The notes under the pieces: model-generated
Seen by the model: only the letters and a program-made list of their open reading frames with translations
The model's database searches: none
Told to the model about the DNA's origin: nothing
Part shown: positions 43,643 to 51,955 of the stretch, piece by piece
How positions within the stretch are numbered: position 1 is the first letter of the stretch
How the letters are laid out: every line of letters begins with the position of its first letter
DNA from: Verrucosispora sp. WMMD573
Lineage (GTDB): Bacteria > Actinomycetota > Actinomycetes > Mycobacteriales > Micromonosporaceae
DNA: 64,000 bases
Assembly: GCF_027497175.1 (NCBI RefSeq)
Contig: NZ_CP114901.1
Location: forward strand, 372,001-436,000
Direction: 5' to 3'
Translations under genes and position numbers: made by a program

Positions 43643-44716
43643 CTGGCGACCAGGCGGCGGGAGTACGACGAGGACGACGTCCGGGTCCGGCCCGGCAGGT
43701 CCTCCCGCCCGCGTACCCGGACCCGGCCCCGACACGCCGACGCCAAGGACGGTTTCGTCATCGCGGTGGACCGCGGACGGTACACCTGCGTCCTGCCCGG
43801 CGCCGGCCCGGACGACCCCACTGTCACCGCGATGCGCGCCCGCGAGCTGGGCCGTAAGTCGGTCGTGGTCGGCGACCGGGTCGGGCTGGTCGGCGACACC
43901 TCCGGTTCGTCCGGCGCGCTGGCCCGCATCGTGCGGATCGAGGCACGCCGGTCCGTGCTGCGGCGCACCGCCGAGGACGACGCCAGCACCGCCGAGGGGC
44001 GGCTGGAACGGGTCGTCGTCGCCAACGCCGACCAACTCGTGATCGTCAGCGCGCTGGCCGACCCGCCGCCGCGTACGGGGTTCATCGACCGGTGCCTGGT
44101 CGCCGCGTACGACGCGGACATCGAACCGCTGCTCTGCCTGACAAAGGCCGACCTGGCCGGGCCGGAGAAGGTGCTCGACTACTACACCGAACTCGAACTG
44201 CCGTACCTGCTCCTCCGGCCGGACTCCCCGCTGGACGCGCTGCGCAGCCTGCTGGCCGGCCGGGTCTCGGTGCTCGTCGGTCACTCCGGGGTGGGCAAGT
44301 CGACGCTCGTCAACCGACTGGTGCCGGAGGCCGAACGGGCGGTCGGCACGGTCAGCGCGATCGGCCGGGGGCGGCACACCTCGACCAGCGCGGTGGCGTT
44401 GCGGCTGCCCGCGCCACCCGACGCGCAGCAGGATCCGGGCTGGATCGTGGACACCCCGGGGGTACGCAGCTTCGGGCTGGCCCACGTCTCGGCAGAGAGC
44501 CTGCTGCACGGCTTTCCGGATCTGGTCGAGGCCACCGCCGACTGCCCGGCGAACTGCCCACACACGGCCGACGAGGCCGACTGCGCACTCGATGGCTGGG
44601 TGGCGGCAGGGCGGGCCGATCCGCGCCGGCTGGCCTCGTACCGCCGCCTGCTGGCCTCCCGGGCCGGGGAGACCGACCCACGGACCGAGCCCGACCCGCA
44701 CGGGCGGCCGGAGTGA
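43643..44716 (+). CDS. rsgA: Ribosome small-subunit-dependent GTPase A, probable CTG start
   Basis: 357 residues when read from CTG 43643. The N-terminal segment RREYDEDDVRVRPGR..SRPRTRTRP is conserved in actinobacterial RsgA as I remember it, but the aroA stop at 43622-43624 is in frame and no ATG, GTG or TTG lies between it and GTG 43766. CTG 43643 stands after GAAGGGG at normal spacing. The OB domain, then the permuted GTPase (LTKADL = G4, GHSGVGKST = G1, DTPG = G3) and the Zn-binding CPANCPHTADEADC follow. It helps 30S maturation. Confidence 0.85.
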   Translation: MATRRREYDEDDVRVRPGRSSRPRTRTRPRHADAKDGFVIAVDRGRYTCVLPGAGPDDPTVTAMRARELGRKSVVVGDRVGLVGDTSGSSGALARIVRIEARRSVLRRTAEDDASTAEGRLERVVVANADQLVIVSALADPPPRTGFIDRCLVAAYDADIEPLLCLTKADLAGPEKVLDYYTELELPYLLLRPDSPLDALRSLLAGRVSVLVGHSGVGKSTLVNRLVPEAERAVGTVSAIGRGRHTSTSAVALRLPAPPDAQQDPGWIVDTPGVRSFGLAHVSAESLLHGFPDLVEATADCPANCPHTADEADCALDGWVAAGRADPRRLASYRRLLASRAGETDPRTEPDPHGRPE

Positions 44717-44773
44717 CCCGACGCGCGACGGGCCGTAGCCCGGCCCCTGGCGACGGCCCGGCGCCGGCGTCGC

Positions 44774-44779
44774 TACCGT
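44774..44779 (+). promoter_or_regulatory. -10 hexamer TACCGT for hisN
   Basis: TACCGT followed by seven bases and ATG 44787. Confidence 0.5.
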
Positions 44780-44786
44780 GTCCGGC

Positions 44787-45599
44787 ATGACCGGGTACGC
44801 CGCTGACCTGACCCTCGCCCACCGGCTCGCCGACGCCGCCGACGCCCTGTCGACGGCCCGGTTCCGTGCCCTGGATCTGCGGGTCGAGTCGAAGCCCGAC
44901 CTGACCCCGGTCTCCGACGCGGACACTGCCGTGGAACGGGAGATCCGCGCCCTGCTGGCCGAGCACCGGCCCGACGACGGGCTGCTCGGCGAGGAGTACG
45001 GCGCGACACCCGCCGCCGGCAGCCGCCAGTGGGTGGTGGACCCGATCGACGGCACCAAGAACTTCGTCCGGGGCGTACCGATCTGGGCCACGCTCATCGC
45101 CCTGCTGGAGGACGGCCGCCCAGTCGCCGGGCTGGTCTCCGCGCCGGCCCTGGGACGCCGCTGGTGGGCGGCGCAGGGCACCGGGGCGTACGCGGGCCCG
45201 GACGCCGCCCACGGGACGCCCATCCGAGTTTCCGGGGTGACCCGGTTGGCCGACGCCAGCCTCTGCTACTCCTCGCTGGAGGGCTGGGAGAAGGCCGGCC
45301 GACTCGACGCGGTGCTGCACCTGATGCGGGACACCTGGCGCAGCCGGGCCTACGGCGACTTCTACGGTTACATGCTGTTGGCCGAGGGCGCGCTGGACGT
45401 GATGATCGAGCCCGAGTTGTCCCTCTGGGACGTGGCCGCACTGGTACCCATCGTGACCGAAGCGGGCGGCACAATCACCGATCTGGCCGGCCGTCCGTCA
45501 CCGGCTGGCGGCGACAACAGCACCCTGGCCAGCAACGGAGCGCTGCACGCCGACATCCTTCGCCGGCTCGGTGGCCCGCCGCGCATTGACGCCCGGTAA
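44787..45599 (+). CDS. hisN: Histidinol-phosphatase, inositol-monophosphatase type
   Basis: 270 residues of the IMPase superfamily: LTPVSDADTAVE, LLGEEYG, VDPIDGTKNFVRGVP (metal site) and the C-terminal LWDVAALVPIVTEAGG. The NFVRGVPIW and WDVAAL variants are those of actinobacterial HisN, so histidinol phosphate is the likely substrate; inositol or other sugar phosphates cannot be excluded. ATG 44787 is probably read from a leaderless mRNA. It is separate from rsgA, with 70 bases between. Confidence 0.88.
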   Translation: MTGYAADLTLAHRLADAADALSTARFRALDLRVESKPDLTPVSDADTAVEREIRALLAEHRPDDGLLGEEYGATPAAGSRQWVVDPIDGTKNFVRGVPIWATLIALLEDGRPVAGLVSAPALGRRWWAAQGTGAYAGPDAAHGTPIRVSGVTRLADASLCYSSLEGWEKAGRLDAVLHLMRDTWRSRAYGDFYGYMLLAEGALDVMIEPELSLWDVAALVPIVTEAGGTITDLAGRPSPAGGDNSTLASNGALHADILRRLGGPPRIDAR

Positions 45600-45603
45600 C
45601 CTC

Positions 45604-45609
45604 TATCCT
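45604..45609 (+). promoter_or_regulatory. -10 hexamer TATCCT for a leaderless start
   Basis: TATCCT followed by six bases and GTG 45616, only five bases after the hisN stop. Confidence 0.55.
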
Positions 45610-45615
45610 CGCCAG

Positions 45616-46593
45616 GTGGCTACCTCCGGTTGGTGTTTCCTGGCGGCGATGATCGTCGCGTACGGCGTCGCCAACCTGTTGCAGTCGGTGGCCGCCGCCC
45701 GCACCACCGTGCATCACACCTTCGACCCCGGGTTGCTGCTGCGCCTGGCCGGGCACCGCACCTATCTGGTCGGGCTGGCCTGCCAGGTCGCCGGGTTCGT
45801 CCTGGCCTTCCTGTCCCGGCGGGACCTGCCGCTGTTCCTGGTGCAGGCGAGCGTGGCGGCGGGGCTGGGCGTCACCGCCCTGCTCGGCGTGGTCCTGCTG
45901 AAGTGGCGGCTACCGGTGGCCGAGGTCGCGCTGCTGGTGCTGCTCTTCGCCGGGATCACCGCGCTGGTGCTCGCCGCCCGGCCGGCACCGTCGAAGGCCC
46001 TCGGCACCGCCGGCATGGTCGCCCTGCTGGTGGCCCTGGCGGTGATCGCGGTGCTGGGATTCTTCGCGGTCCGGTTGCACGGCGCGCCCGGATCGGTCGC
46101 GCTCGGCTCACTGGCCGGGCTGGCCTTCTCCGCCGCCGCGGTGGCGGCCCGCCCGCTGGCGTCCGCGCCGAGCTGGGACGCGTTTCTCGGTGACCCGCTG
46201 CTCTACCTGCTCGTCGGCCATTCCGTGGTCGGCCAGCTGCTGCTCGGGCTGGCGATGCAACGCGGTTCCACCACGGCCGCGGTGGCCGCCATGGACGCGG
46301 CCGGCGCGGTGCCCGCCGCCATCGTCGGGTTGCTGCTGCTCGACGACAAGATCTGGCCGGGCCGGGAGTGGCTCGCCGGGATCGGCTTCCTGGTCACCCT
46401 CGCCGCCGTCGTCGGGCTCACCCGGTACGCGGAGCCGCAGCATCAGCACGCTGTCACCCGGGCGGTGGTCGGTGTTCCACCGCCGCTCGTGAAGCAGCCC
46501 ACGGCCCGCGTCGCCGGCACCGCCGGGGTCATCGCCGATCCGCTGCCTCAGGCCGCCTCGACCGGCTTGCGCCGGCCCACCACCCGCTCGTAG
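45616..46593 (+). CDS. DMT-like multi-span membrane protein
   Basis: 325 residues with nine or ten hydrophobic segments spread over the first 280, then a hydrophilic C-terminus. The layout and two-fold pattern (ten helices, small loops, GLLLLDDKIWPGREWLAGIGFLV late) resemble the EamA/DMT drug-metabolite transporter superfamily. Substrate unknown. GTG 45616 has no ribosome site but lies six bases after TATCCT. The last 46 bases overlap the 3' end of the convergent glycosyltransferase gene. Confidence 0.78.
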   Translation: MATSGWCFLAAMIVAYGVANLLQSVAAARTTVHHTFDPGLLLRLAGHRTYLVGLACQVAGFVLAFLSRRDLPLFLVQASVAAGLGVTALLGVVLLKWRLPVAEVALLVLLFAGITALVLAARPAPSKALGTAGMVALLVALAVIAVLGFFAVRLHGAPGSVALGSLAGLAFSAAAVAARPLASAPSWDAFLGDPLLYLLVGHSVVGQLLLGLAMQRGSTTAAVAAMDAAGAVPAAIVGLLLLDDKIWPGREWLAGIGFLVTLAAVVGLTRYAEPQHQHAVTRAVVGVPPPLVKQPTARVAGTAGVIADPLPQAASTGLRRPTTRS

Positions 46594-47750
46594 AGGCGTT
46601 CCAGCGCACTGGCCGTGCGTTCCCAGGTGTAGCTGCACCGCACCCGGTCGACCGCGGCGTGCCCGTACGCGAAGCGGCCGGCGTTGTCGGCGAGCAGCCT
46701 ACGTAGCGTCATCCCGAGGGTGCGTACGTCACCCGGCGGCACCAGCTTGCCGGTCACCTCGTCGACCACGGCGTCGGCGATGCCACCCATGGCGTAGCCC
46801 ACCACCGGGACGCCGCAGGCCATCGCCTCCAGCGACACCCGCCCCGCCGAGGAGTAGTGCGGGGTGCAGGCCACCACGTCGGCCGAGCGGTACCAGGTGG
46901 CCATCTGCTCGTGCGGCACCGCGCCGACCAGCTGCACCTGCTCACCGACCCCGACCCGGTCGGCCAACTCCCGCAGCCGACGGGCCTCGGCGTGGTTCGC
47001 CAGTCGGTCCGTCGGTGGCCCGCCGGCGATCACCAGCTCCGCCTCACCAACCAGGCGCATCGCCCGGATCAGGTCCTCCTGGCCGTGGCCCCGCCCGAGC
47101 CCGCCCACCGAAAGTATCCGGGGACGCTGCTCGCGCGGAGCGGCCTCACCATCGGGATGGAAGCGCTCCGTGTCGACCCCGGTCGGCACCATCGCGACCG
47201 ACGTGCGTTGCAGACCCATCCGGGTCAACTCGTCGACCTCGTCGTTGCACTGGGCGACCGCGATGTCCACCGCCCGGGTCAGCGCCCGCTCCAGCGGAAT
47301 GCGGGTGCCCGGCCCGTCGTACTGGGCGCCGAGGTGACGCAGCTGTTCCATGCCGATCGAGTGGAACGTCTGCACCATCGGGATGTCGGTTTCCCGCACC
47401 GCGTGCGCGGCGGCCAGCCCTCCGATCCAGTAGTGGCCGTGCACCACCTCCGGAGCCCAGTCGGCGGACCACCGGTCGGCCAACCACTGGCCGAACGCCG
47501 CCACGTGGGGCACCAGTTCGGCCGTGGGGATCGGCGCGACCGGGCCCACCGGCGCCCGCTCCACGCGGTAGCCGTCCACGACGTCGGTCTCCGGCGCCTC
47601 GGGGTCGTCCCGACGGGTGTAGACCCGCACGTCGTGACCCCGCCCGGCCAGTTCGGCCGCGACCCGTGCGATGTGCTGGTAGGTGCCGACGACGGTTCCG
47701 TCGCCGGACGGCGGCGCAGCGGCGTGGGCACAGACAAGGCCAACGCGCAT
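46548..47750 (-). CDS. GT4-family (GT-B fold) glycosyltransferase
   Basis: 400 residues. MRVGLVCAHAAAPPSGD opens the acceptor domain, FHSIG lies in the interdomain region, and the donor site shows ILSVGGLGRGHGQEDLIRA, then SSAGRVSLEAMACGVPVVGYAMGGIAD with the E-x7-E motif. It resembles actinobacterial retaining transferases such as glycogen synthase-like or MshA-related enzymes, using a nucleotide sugar in the cytoplasm. The product is unknown. ATG 47750 follows GGAGGTGACCC. Its 3' end overlaps the convergent membrane protein gene by 46 bases. Confidence 0.88.
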   Translation of the reverse strand: MRVGLVCAHAAAPPSGDGTVVGTYQHIARVAAELAGRGHDVRVYTRRDDPEAPETDVVDGYRVERAPVGPVAPIPTAELVPHVAAFGQWLADRWSADWAPEVVHGHYWIGGLAAAHAVRETDIPMVQTFHSIGMEQLRHLGAQYDGPGTRIPLERALTRAVDIAVAQCNDEVDELTRMGLQRTSVAMVPTGVDTERFHPDGEAAPREQRPRILSVGGLGRGHGQEDLIRAMRLVGEAELVIAGGPPTDRLANHAEARRLRELADRVGVGEQVQLVGAVPHEQMATWYRSADVVACTPHYSSAGRVSLEAMACGVPVVGYAMGGIADAVVDEVTGKLVPPGDVRTLGMTLRRLLADNAGRFAYGHAAVDRVRCSYTWERTASALERLYERVVGRRKPVEAA

Positions 47751-47885
47751 GGGTCACCTCCATGCGGATGAGGCGGTGGTCTCCGGTCAGAGCGTCCCAT
47801 TAACCGGCCTCCGAAGAGCCGAAACCTCGCAGATCCGGGGCACGCTCGGCGGCATGACCCGGACACCACGGGGTACCGATGAGGA

Positions 47886-48878
47886 ATGCCCCTCGCCCGA
47901 AACCTGGCCGACGCCACCATCGTCATCACCGGTGCGTCCAGTGGCATCGGCACCGCGACCGCGTACGCCCTGGCCCGGCACGGCAGCACCGTGGTGCTCG
48001 CCGCGCGCTCGGAGCCGGCCCTGCGGGAGGTGGCCCGGCACTGCCGTGAGCTGGGCGGTCGCACCCTGGTGGTGCCCACCGACGTGACGGACGCGGACGC
48101 GATGCGACGGCTCGCCGCGACCGCGGTGGCGGAGTTCGGCCGGATCGACGCCTGGATCAACAACGCCGCGGTCGGCACCATCGGGTTGTTCGACGAGATC
48201 CCGGTGGCCGAGTTCGGCCGGGTGCTGGACGTCAACCTGCTCGGCACGGCGAACGGGATCCGGGCCGCGCTGCCACACCTCAGTGCGGCCGGCGGCGGCG
48301 TCGTGGTCAACAACGCCTCGCTGCTGGCCGAGGTGGCGATGCCGTACCAGTCCCCGTACAACGCCGCCAAACATGCTGTCCGGGGACTGTCCGACACGGT
48401 TCGCCAGGAGCTACGGGTCACCGGCCGGGGGTCCGTCTCGATCTGTACCGTGCTGCCGGCCACCATCGACACGCCGTTCTTCCGGCACGCCGCCAATCAC
48501 AGCGGCCGGCAGGTTCTTCCGCCGCCGCCGGTCTATCCGCCGGAGGTGGTCGCGAAGACGATCGTCCGGTTGCTGAAGCGGCCCCGCCGGGAGGCGTACG
48601 CCGGTGGCGCCGCTCGCCTGGTCGGCATGCAGTGGCGGCTGGTGCCGGCCCTGGCCGAACGGGTCCTCGGCTGGTACGGCCGGTACACCCAGTTCGGGCC
48701 GCCGCCAACGGCCGACACCAGCGGGAACGTCTTCCAGGCCGATGCCGCGGCGACCACGGACGGCGGCTGGCACGGCCGGCGTCGCCAACTGGTCCGGATC
48801 TCCGCCGCGTTCGGGCTGGCGGCCGCCGGTACCGCCGTCGGCACGGTCGCCGCGCTGGCCCGCCGGATCACCCGCTGA
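47886..48878 (+). CDS. Short-chain dehydrogenase/reductase
   Basis: 330 residues. The NAD(P) motif is TGASSGIG near 16-23, followed by NNA(A) (INNAAVG) and the catalytic Ser of NNASLLAEV and the pair YNAAK with Tyr and Lys. A C-terminal extension of about 90 residues ends in a hydrophobic segment (ISAAFGLAAAGTAVGTVAAL), which may anchor it to the membrane. Substrate unknown. ATG 47886 follows GATGAGGA. Confidence 0.9.
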   Translation: MPLARNLADATIVITGASSGIGTATAYALARHGSTVVLAARSEPALREVARHCRELGGRTLVVPTDVTDADAMRRLAATAVAEFGRIDAWINNAAVGTIGLFDEIPVAEFGRVLDVNLLGTANGIRAALPHLSAAGGGVVVNNASLLAEVAMPYQSPYNAAKHAVRGLSDTVRQELRVTGRGSVSICTVLPATIDTPFFRHAANHSGRQVLPPPPVYPPEVVAKTIVRLLKRPRREAYAGGAARLVGMQWRLVPALAERVLGWYGRYTQFGPPPTADTSGNVFQADAAATTDGGWHGRRRQLVRISAAFGLAAAGTAVGTVAALARRITR

Positions 48879-48968
48879 GCGCGGCCGGGACACGTGACGG
48901 CCGCGCCGGTCGACCAACCGCCCCGCCGGGACCGGTTACGGCGGGAGGGCAGCGGGTAGTGGTGGGTC

Positions 48969-49541
48969 ATGCGCGACGACGAGTACCCGACCCCCGTGTC
49001 CGATCCCGAGGCCGACGGTCTGCCCGACACCGCCGACGACGATTCGACGGCCGGGGACGACGTGCTGACCGGACGGGAAGCGGACGGCCCGGCACCGGCT
49101 CAGCTGCCCGGTGACCGGACGCCGGTGGCGGTCGACGAGTTCGGCACCACAGCCGAGGAGCAGCTCGACGGCGAGTCGTTGGACTACAAGCTGAGCCGGG
49201 AACGGTTCGAGCTGCCGGTCGACGATCCGCTGGCCGGACCGGTCGACCCGGACATCGCGGCCGAGGCGGACAGCCGGGAGCAGGCGGCGCAGGCGCAGCT
49301 CGACGCCGACGTGATCGATCCCGGCCCCACCTCCGACCCGAAGTCCCCGGTTTCCCTCTACGACCACGACCGGTTGGGGACCAGCGCGGACGCCACCGTC
49401 GGCCGGCTGGTCGAGCCGGACGAAGGGACGCACACCGACCAGGAGACCGATTCGATCGCGTACGACGCGGGGGCCGCCGGTGGCGGTGCCAGCGCCGAGG
49501 AACTGGCCGTGCACGAGACCCGGCCGCCGCACTCGGTCTGA
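48969..49541 (+). CDS. DUF5709 family acidic protein
   Basis: 190 residues, very acidic and probably largely disordered: MRDDEYPTPVSDPEADGLPD at the start, ESLDYKLSRERFELPVDDPL in the middle, and a Gly/Ala/Glu end. This matches the actinobacterial DUF5709 family as I remember it. No function is known. It stands alone between the SDR and the two-component genes. Confidence 0.75.
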   Translation: MRDDEYPTPVSDPEADGLPDTADDDSTAGDDVLTGREADGPAPAQLPGDRTPVAVDEFGTTAEEQLDGESLDYKLSRERFELPVDDPLAGPVDPDIAAEADSREQAAQAQLDADVIDPGPTSDPKSPVSLYDHDRLGTSADATVGRLVEPDEGTHTDQETDSIAYDAGAAGGGASAEELAVHETRPPHSV

Positions 49542-49559
49542 TCCAGCCGACGCCGCCGC

Positions 49560-50222
49560 TCAGTCGTCCAGCCCGCGCTCGATCGCGTACCGGGTCAGCT
49601 CCACCCGGTTGTGCAGCTGGAGCTTGCCGAGCGTGTTCTGCACGTGGTTCTGCACCGTACGGTGCGACAGCCCGAGCCGCTCGGCGATCTGCCGGTACGA
49701 CATCCCCTTGGCCACCAGACGCAGCACCTCGGTCTCCCGGTCGGTGAGCCGGGGTGCCGCGTCGCGCGCACCGGCCGCCGCGTGATCGCCGCTCGCGGCC
49801 AGTCGGCGGTACTCGCCGAGGACCAGTCCGGCCAGCCCGGGTGTGAACACCGGATAGCCCGCCGCGGCGCGTCGCACCGCCTCCAGAAACTCCGCCAGCC
49901 CGGCGGATTTGAGCAGGTAGCCGGTGGCGCCGGCCTTCACCGCGTCGAGCACGCCCTGCTGCTCACCGCTGGCCGAGAGCATGAGTACCCGTACTTCCGG
50001 GTGTGCCGTCCGCAGTCCGTGGATCACCTCGACGCCGGAGATGTCCGGTAGTTGCAGGTCGAGCACCACCACATCGGGACGGGCCGCGGCGACCACCCGG
50101 ATCGCCTGGCGGCCCTCGCCGCAGCTGGCCACCACCTCGTGGCCCGCCTCGGCCAGGTCGCGGGCCACCCCTTCCCGCCACATCGGGTGATCGTCGACCA
50201 CCATCACGCGTACGCCGCTCAT
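49560..50222 (-). CDS. NarL/FixJ-family response regulator
   Basis: 220 residues. The receiver has VVDDHPMWREG at the N-terminus and LDLQLPDISG with the phospho-Asp; Lys is in YLLKSAG. The LuxR-type helix-turn-helix is LTDRETEVLRLVAKGMSYRQIAERLGLS region at about 150-180. ATG 50222 overlaps the upstream kinase stop as ATGA. It is the output of the neighbouring NarX-like kinase; targets are unknown. Confidence 0.92.
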   Translation of the reverse strand: MSGVRVMVVDDHPMWREGVARDLAEAGHEVVASCGEGRQAIRVVAAARPDVVVLDLQLPDISGVEVIHGLRTAHPEVRVLMLSASGEQQGVLDAVKAGATGYLLKSAGLAEFLEAVRRAAAGYPVFTPGLAGLVLGEYRRLAASGDHAAAGARDAAPRLTDRETEVLRLVAKGMSYRQIAERLGLSHRTVQNHVQNTLGKLQLHNRVELTRYAIERGLDD

Positions 50223-51391
50223 GGCTGCCTCCTCGGCACGATCAGTTCCACCTCGGTGCCGGCACCCGGTGTCGAGCTGATCCGGGCGGTACCGCCCAGG
50301 TCGGCCAGCCGGCCCTGGATGGCCTGGGCGACACCCAGCCGTCCCTGGGCCGCCGCCTGGTGCAGCCGCTCGGGCGGGAAACCCGGCCCCTCGTCCCGGA
50401 TCGACACGGTGACCACCGACCCCTCGTCCTCGACCAGCACCCAGGCTCGACCGCCGCCGTGCCGGGCCGCGTTGTCCAGCGCCGCGGCGACGGCCGCCGC
50501 CAGTTCGCGGGCCACCGCCGGGGGCAGCGGCACCGGGCCCGCGGGTGCCGACAGCGACACGGTGGCGCCGGCGTGTCGGCCGAGCAGGGTACGCAGGTCC
50601 ACCGGTGCGTCGGCGGCACCGGCCGGCACCGGTCCGGCACCGGAGATCAGCGACCGCAACGCCACCTCCTGCTCGCCGGCCAGCCGGGCCAACTCGCCCG
50701 CCTCCCCGTCGAGGTGGGCGCCCCGTCGCTGCACGAGCGCGAGCACCTGGAGCACCGAGTCGTGGATGTCCCGGGCCAGCCGCTCCCGCTCCCGGGTGGC
50801 GGCCTCCAACTCGACCGCCCGGTGCAGCCGCTCCCCGGCGGTCACCGTCAGCCGCGCGACGTGCCCCACCACCACGCCGGCGAGCAGCATCAGGATCGCT
50901 CCGTTGAACGCGCTCGGGGTGACCACGCCCCGGGTAGCCAGATCGGCCGCGCCGAGCACGAGTGCCGCGACCGCGCCGCGCCGCCGCCCGCCGGAGACGG
51001 CCCAGGCCAGCACCGGACCGCTCAGCCAGGCCACCGGGAGGGTCGGCAACCCCGCGTCGAGCGCCGGCCGGCCCATCACCCACGGGGTGGCCAGCAGGAT
51101 CGCCACCACCACCGCCAGGTCGGCCAGGAGCAGTGGCCAGCCACGCCGCGCCGGGACCGCGTACCCGATCGCGGTGACGGCGGTCCAGAGCGCCATGAGC
51201 AGCACCAGCGCCGTCGCGGCGAGGGGGTGGGCGTAGCGGTCCGCGTCGCGGATCAACACCACGCAGACGTACGCCAGGGAGGCCACCCGGAAGACCGCGA
51301 CGGCCCGCCAGAGCGGCACCTCGAAACCACCGGCAGCAGGCACGTGCGCCACGATGTCACAGGCCCTCCGGGCCGCCTGCGGCCGATGCAC
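50219..51391 (-). CDS. NarX-like sensor histidine kinase (HisKA_3)
   Basis: 390 residues from GTG 51391; the start is uncertain and later GTG codons are possible. Five or six hydrophobic segments form an N-terminal membrane sensor. The dimerisation helix has RERLARDIHDSVLQVLAL with the phospho-acceptor His, and the ATPase domain has DNAARHGGG and RDEGPGFP. It is co-expressed with the NarL-type regulator. The longer frame to 51484 would overlap the start of the divergent gene and is less likely. Confidence 0.88.
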   Translation of the reverse strand: MHRPQAARRACDIVAHVPAAGGFEVPLWRAVAVFRVASLAYVCVVLIRDADRYAHPLAATALVLLMALWTAVTAIGYAVPARRGWPLLLADLAVVVAILLATPWVMGRPALDAGLPTLPVAWLSGPVLAWAVSGGRRRGAVAALVLGAADLATRGVVTPSAFNGAILMLLAGVVVGHVARLTVTAGERLHRAVELEAATRERERLARDIHDSVLQVLALVQRRGAHLDGEAGELARLAGEQEVALRSLISGAGPVPAGAADAPVDLRTLLGRHAGATVSLSAPAGPVPLPPAVARELAAAVAAALDNAARHGGGRAWVLVEDEGSVVTVSIRDEGPGFPPERLHQAAAQGRLGVAQAIQGRLADLGGTARISSTPGAGTEVELIVPRRQP

Positions 51392-51459
51392 CTCGACCAA
51401 CCCTGACGTACGGTGGTAAAAGCCGCGTAAAACTCTGCGATCTCTGTCAGGACGGGGCC

Positions 51460-51933
51460 ATGACGAACGCAGGACCTCCCCCACCGCGTACGGTGGTGCC
51501 CATCGAACACGCCCTCCTGATCGCCGACGCCTTCGACCAGGCCCAGGTGACCGAGCTCCGACACTCGGTCGCCTCCTGCGTGCGCACCGCTGGGCTACGC
51601 GACGACCGGCTGGACGATTTCGTGCTCGCCGTCAACGAACTGATCACCAACGCGGTGCGGCACGGCGGCGGACAGGGTTGGCTGCGGCTGTGGGAAGAGC
51701 CCGGCCTGGTGTTGTGCGAGGTCGCCGACCATGGTCCGGGCATCAGCACACAGAGCCTCGACAACCGCAGCCGACCCGCGCCGGAGACGGCCGGTGGGTG
51801 GGGCCTCTGGCTGGCCCGCGAGCTGACCGACGCGATGGACGTCGAGACCGGGTCAGCCGGCACCACGGTACGCATCATCACCGCGACCGTCCCCGCCGAG
51901 CAGCACCTCGGCCGCCATCGCAGCGGCGAATAG
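51460..51933 (+). CDS. RsbW-like GHKL ATPase-domain protein
   Basis: 157 residues. The N-box is NELITNAVRHGG, the G1 box ADHGPGIS, and G2 GWGLWLARELTD, all intact, so ATP binding is likely. Single-domain proteins like this act as anti-sigma kinases or as partners of PP2C phosphatases. No sigma factor or anti-anti-sigma gene is next to it. ATG 51460 follows TCAGGACGGGG. Confidence 0.82.
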   Translation: MTNAGPPPPRTVVPIEHALLIADAFDQAQVTELRHSVASCVRTAGLRDDRLDDFVLAVNELITNAVRHGGGQGWLRLWEEPGLVLCEVADHGPGISTQSLDNRSRPAPETAGGWGLWLARELTDAMDVETGSAGTTVRIITATVPAEQHLGRHRSGE

Positions 51934-51955
51934 GGACGGGCCGCGCCCGCGAGAG

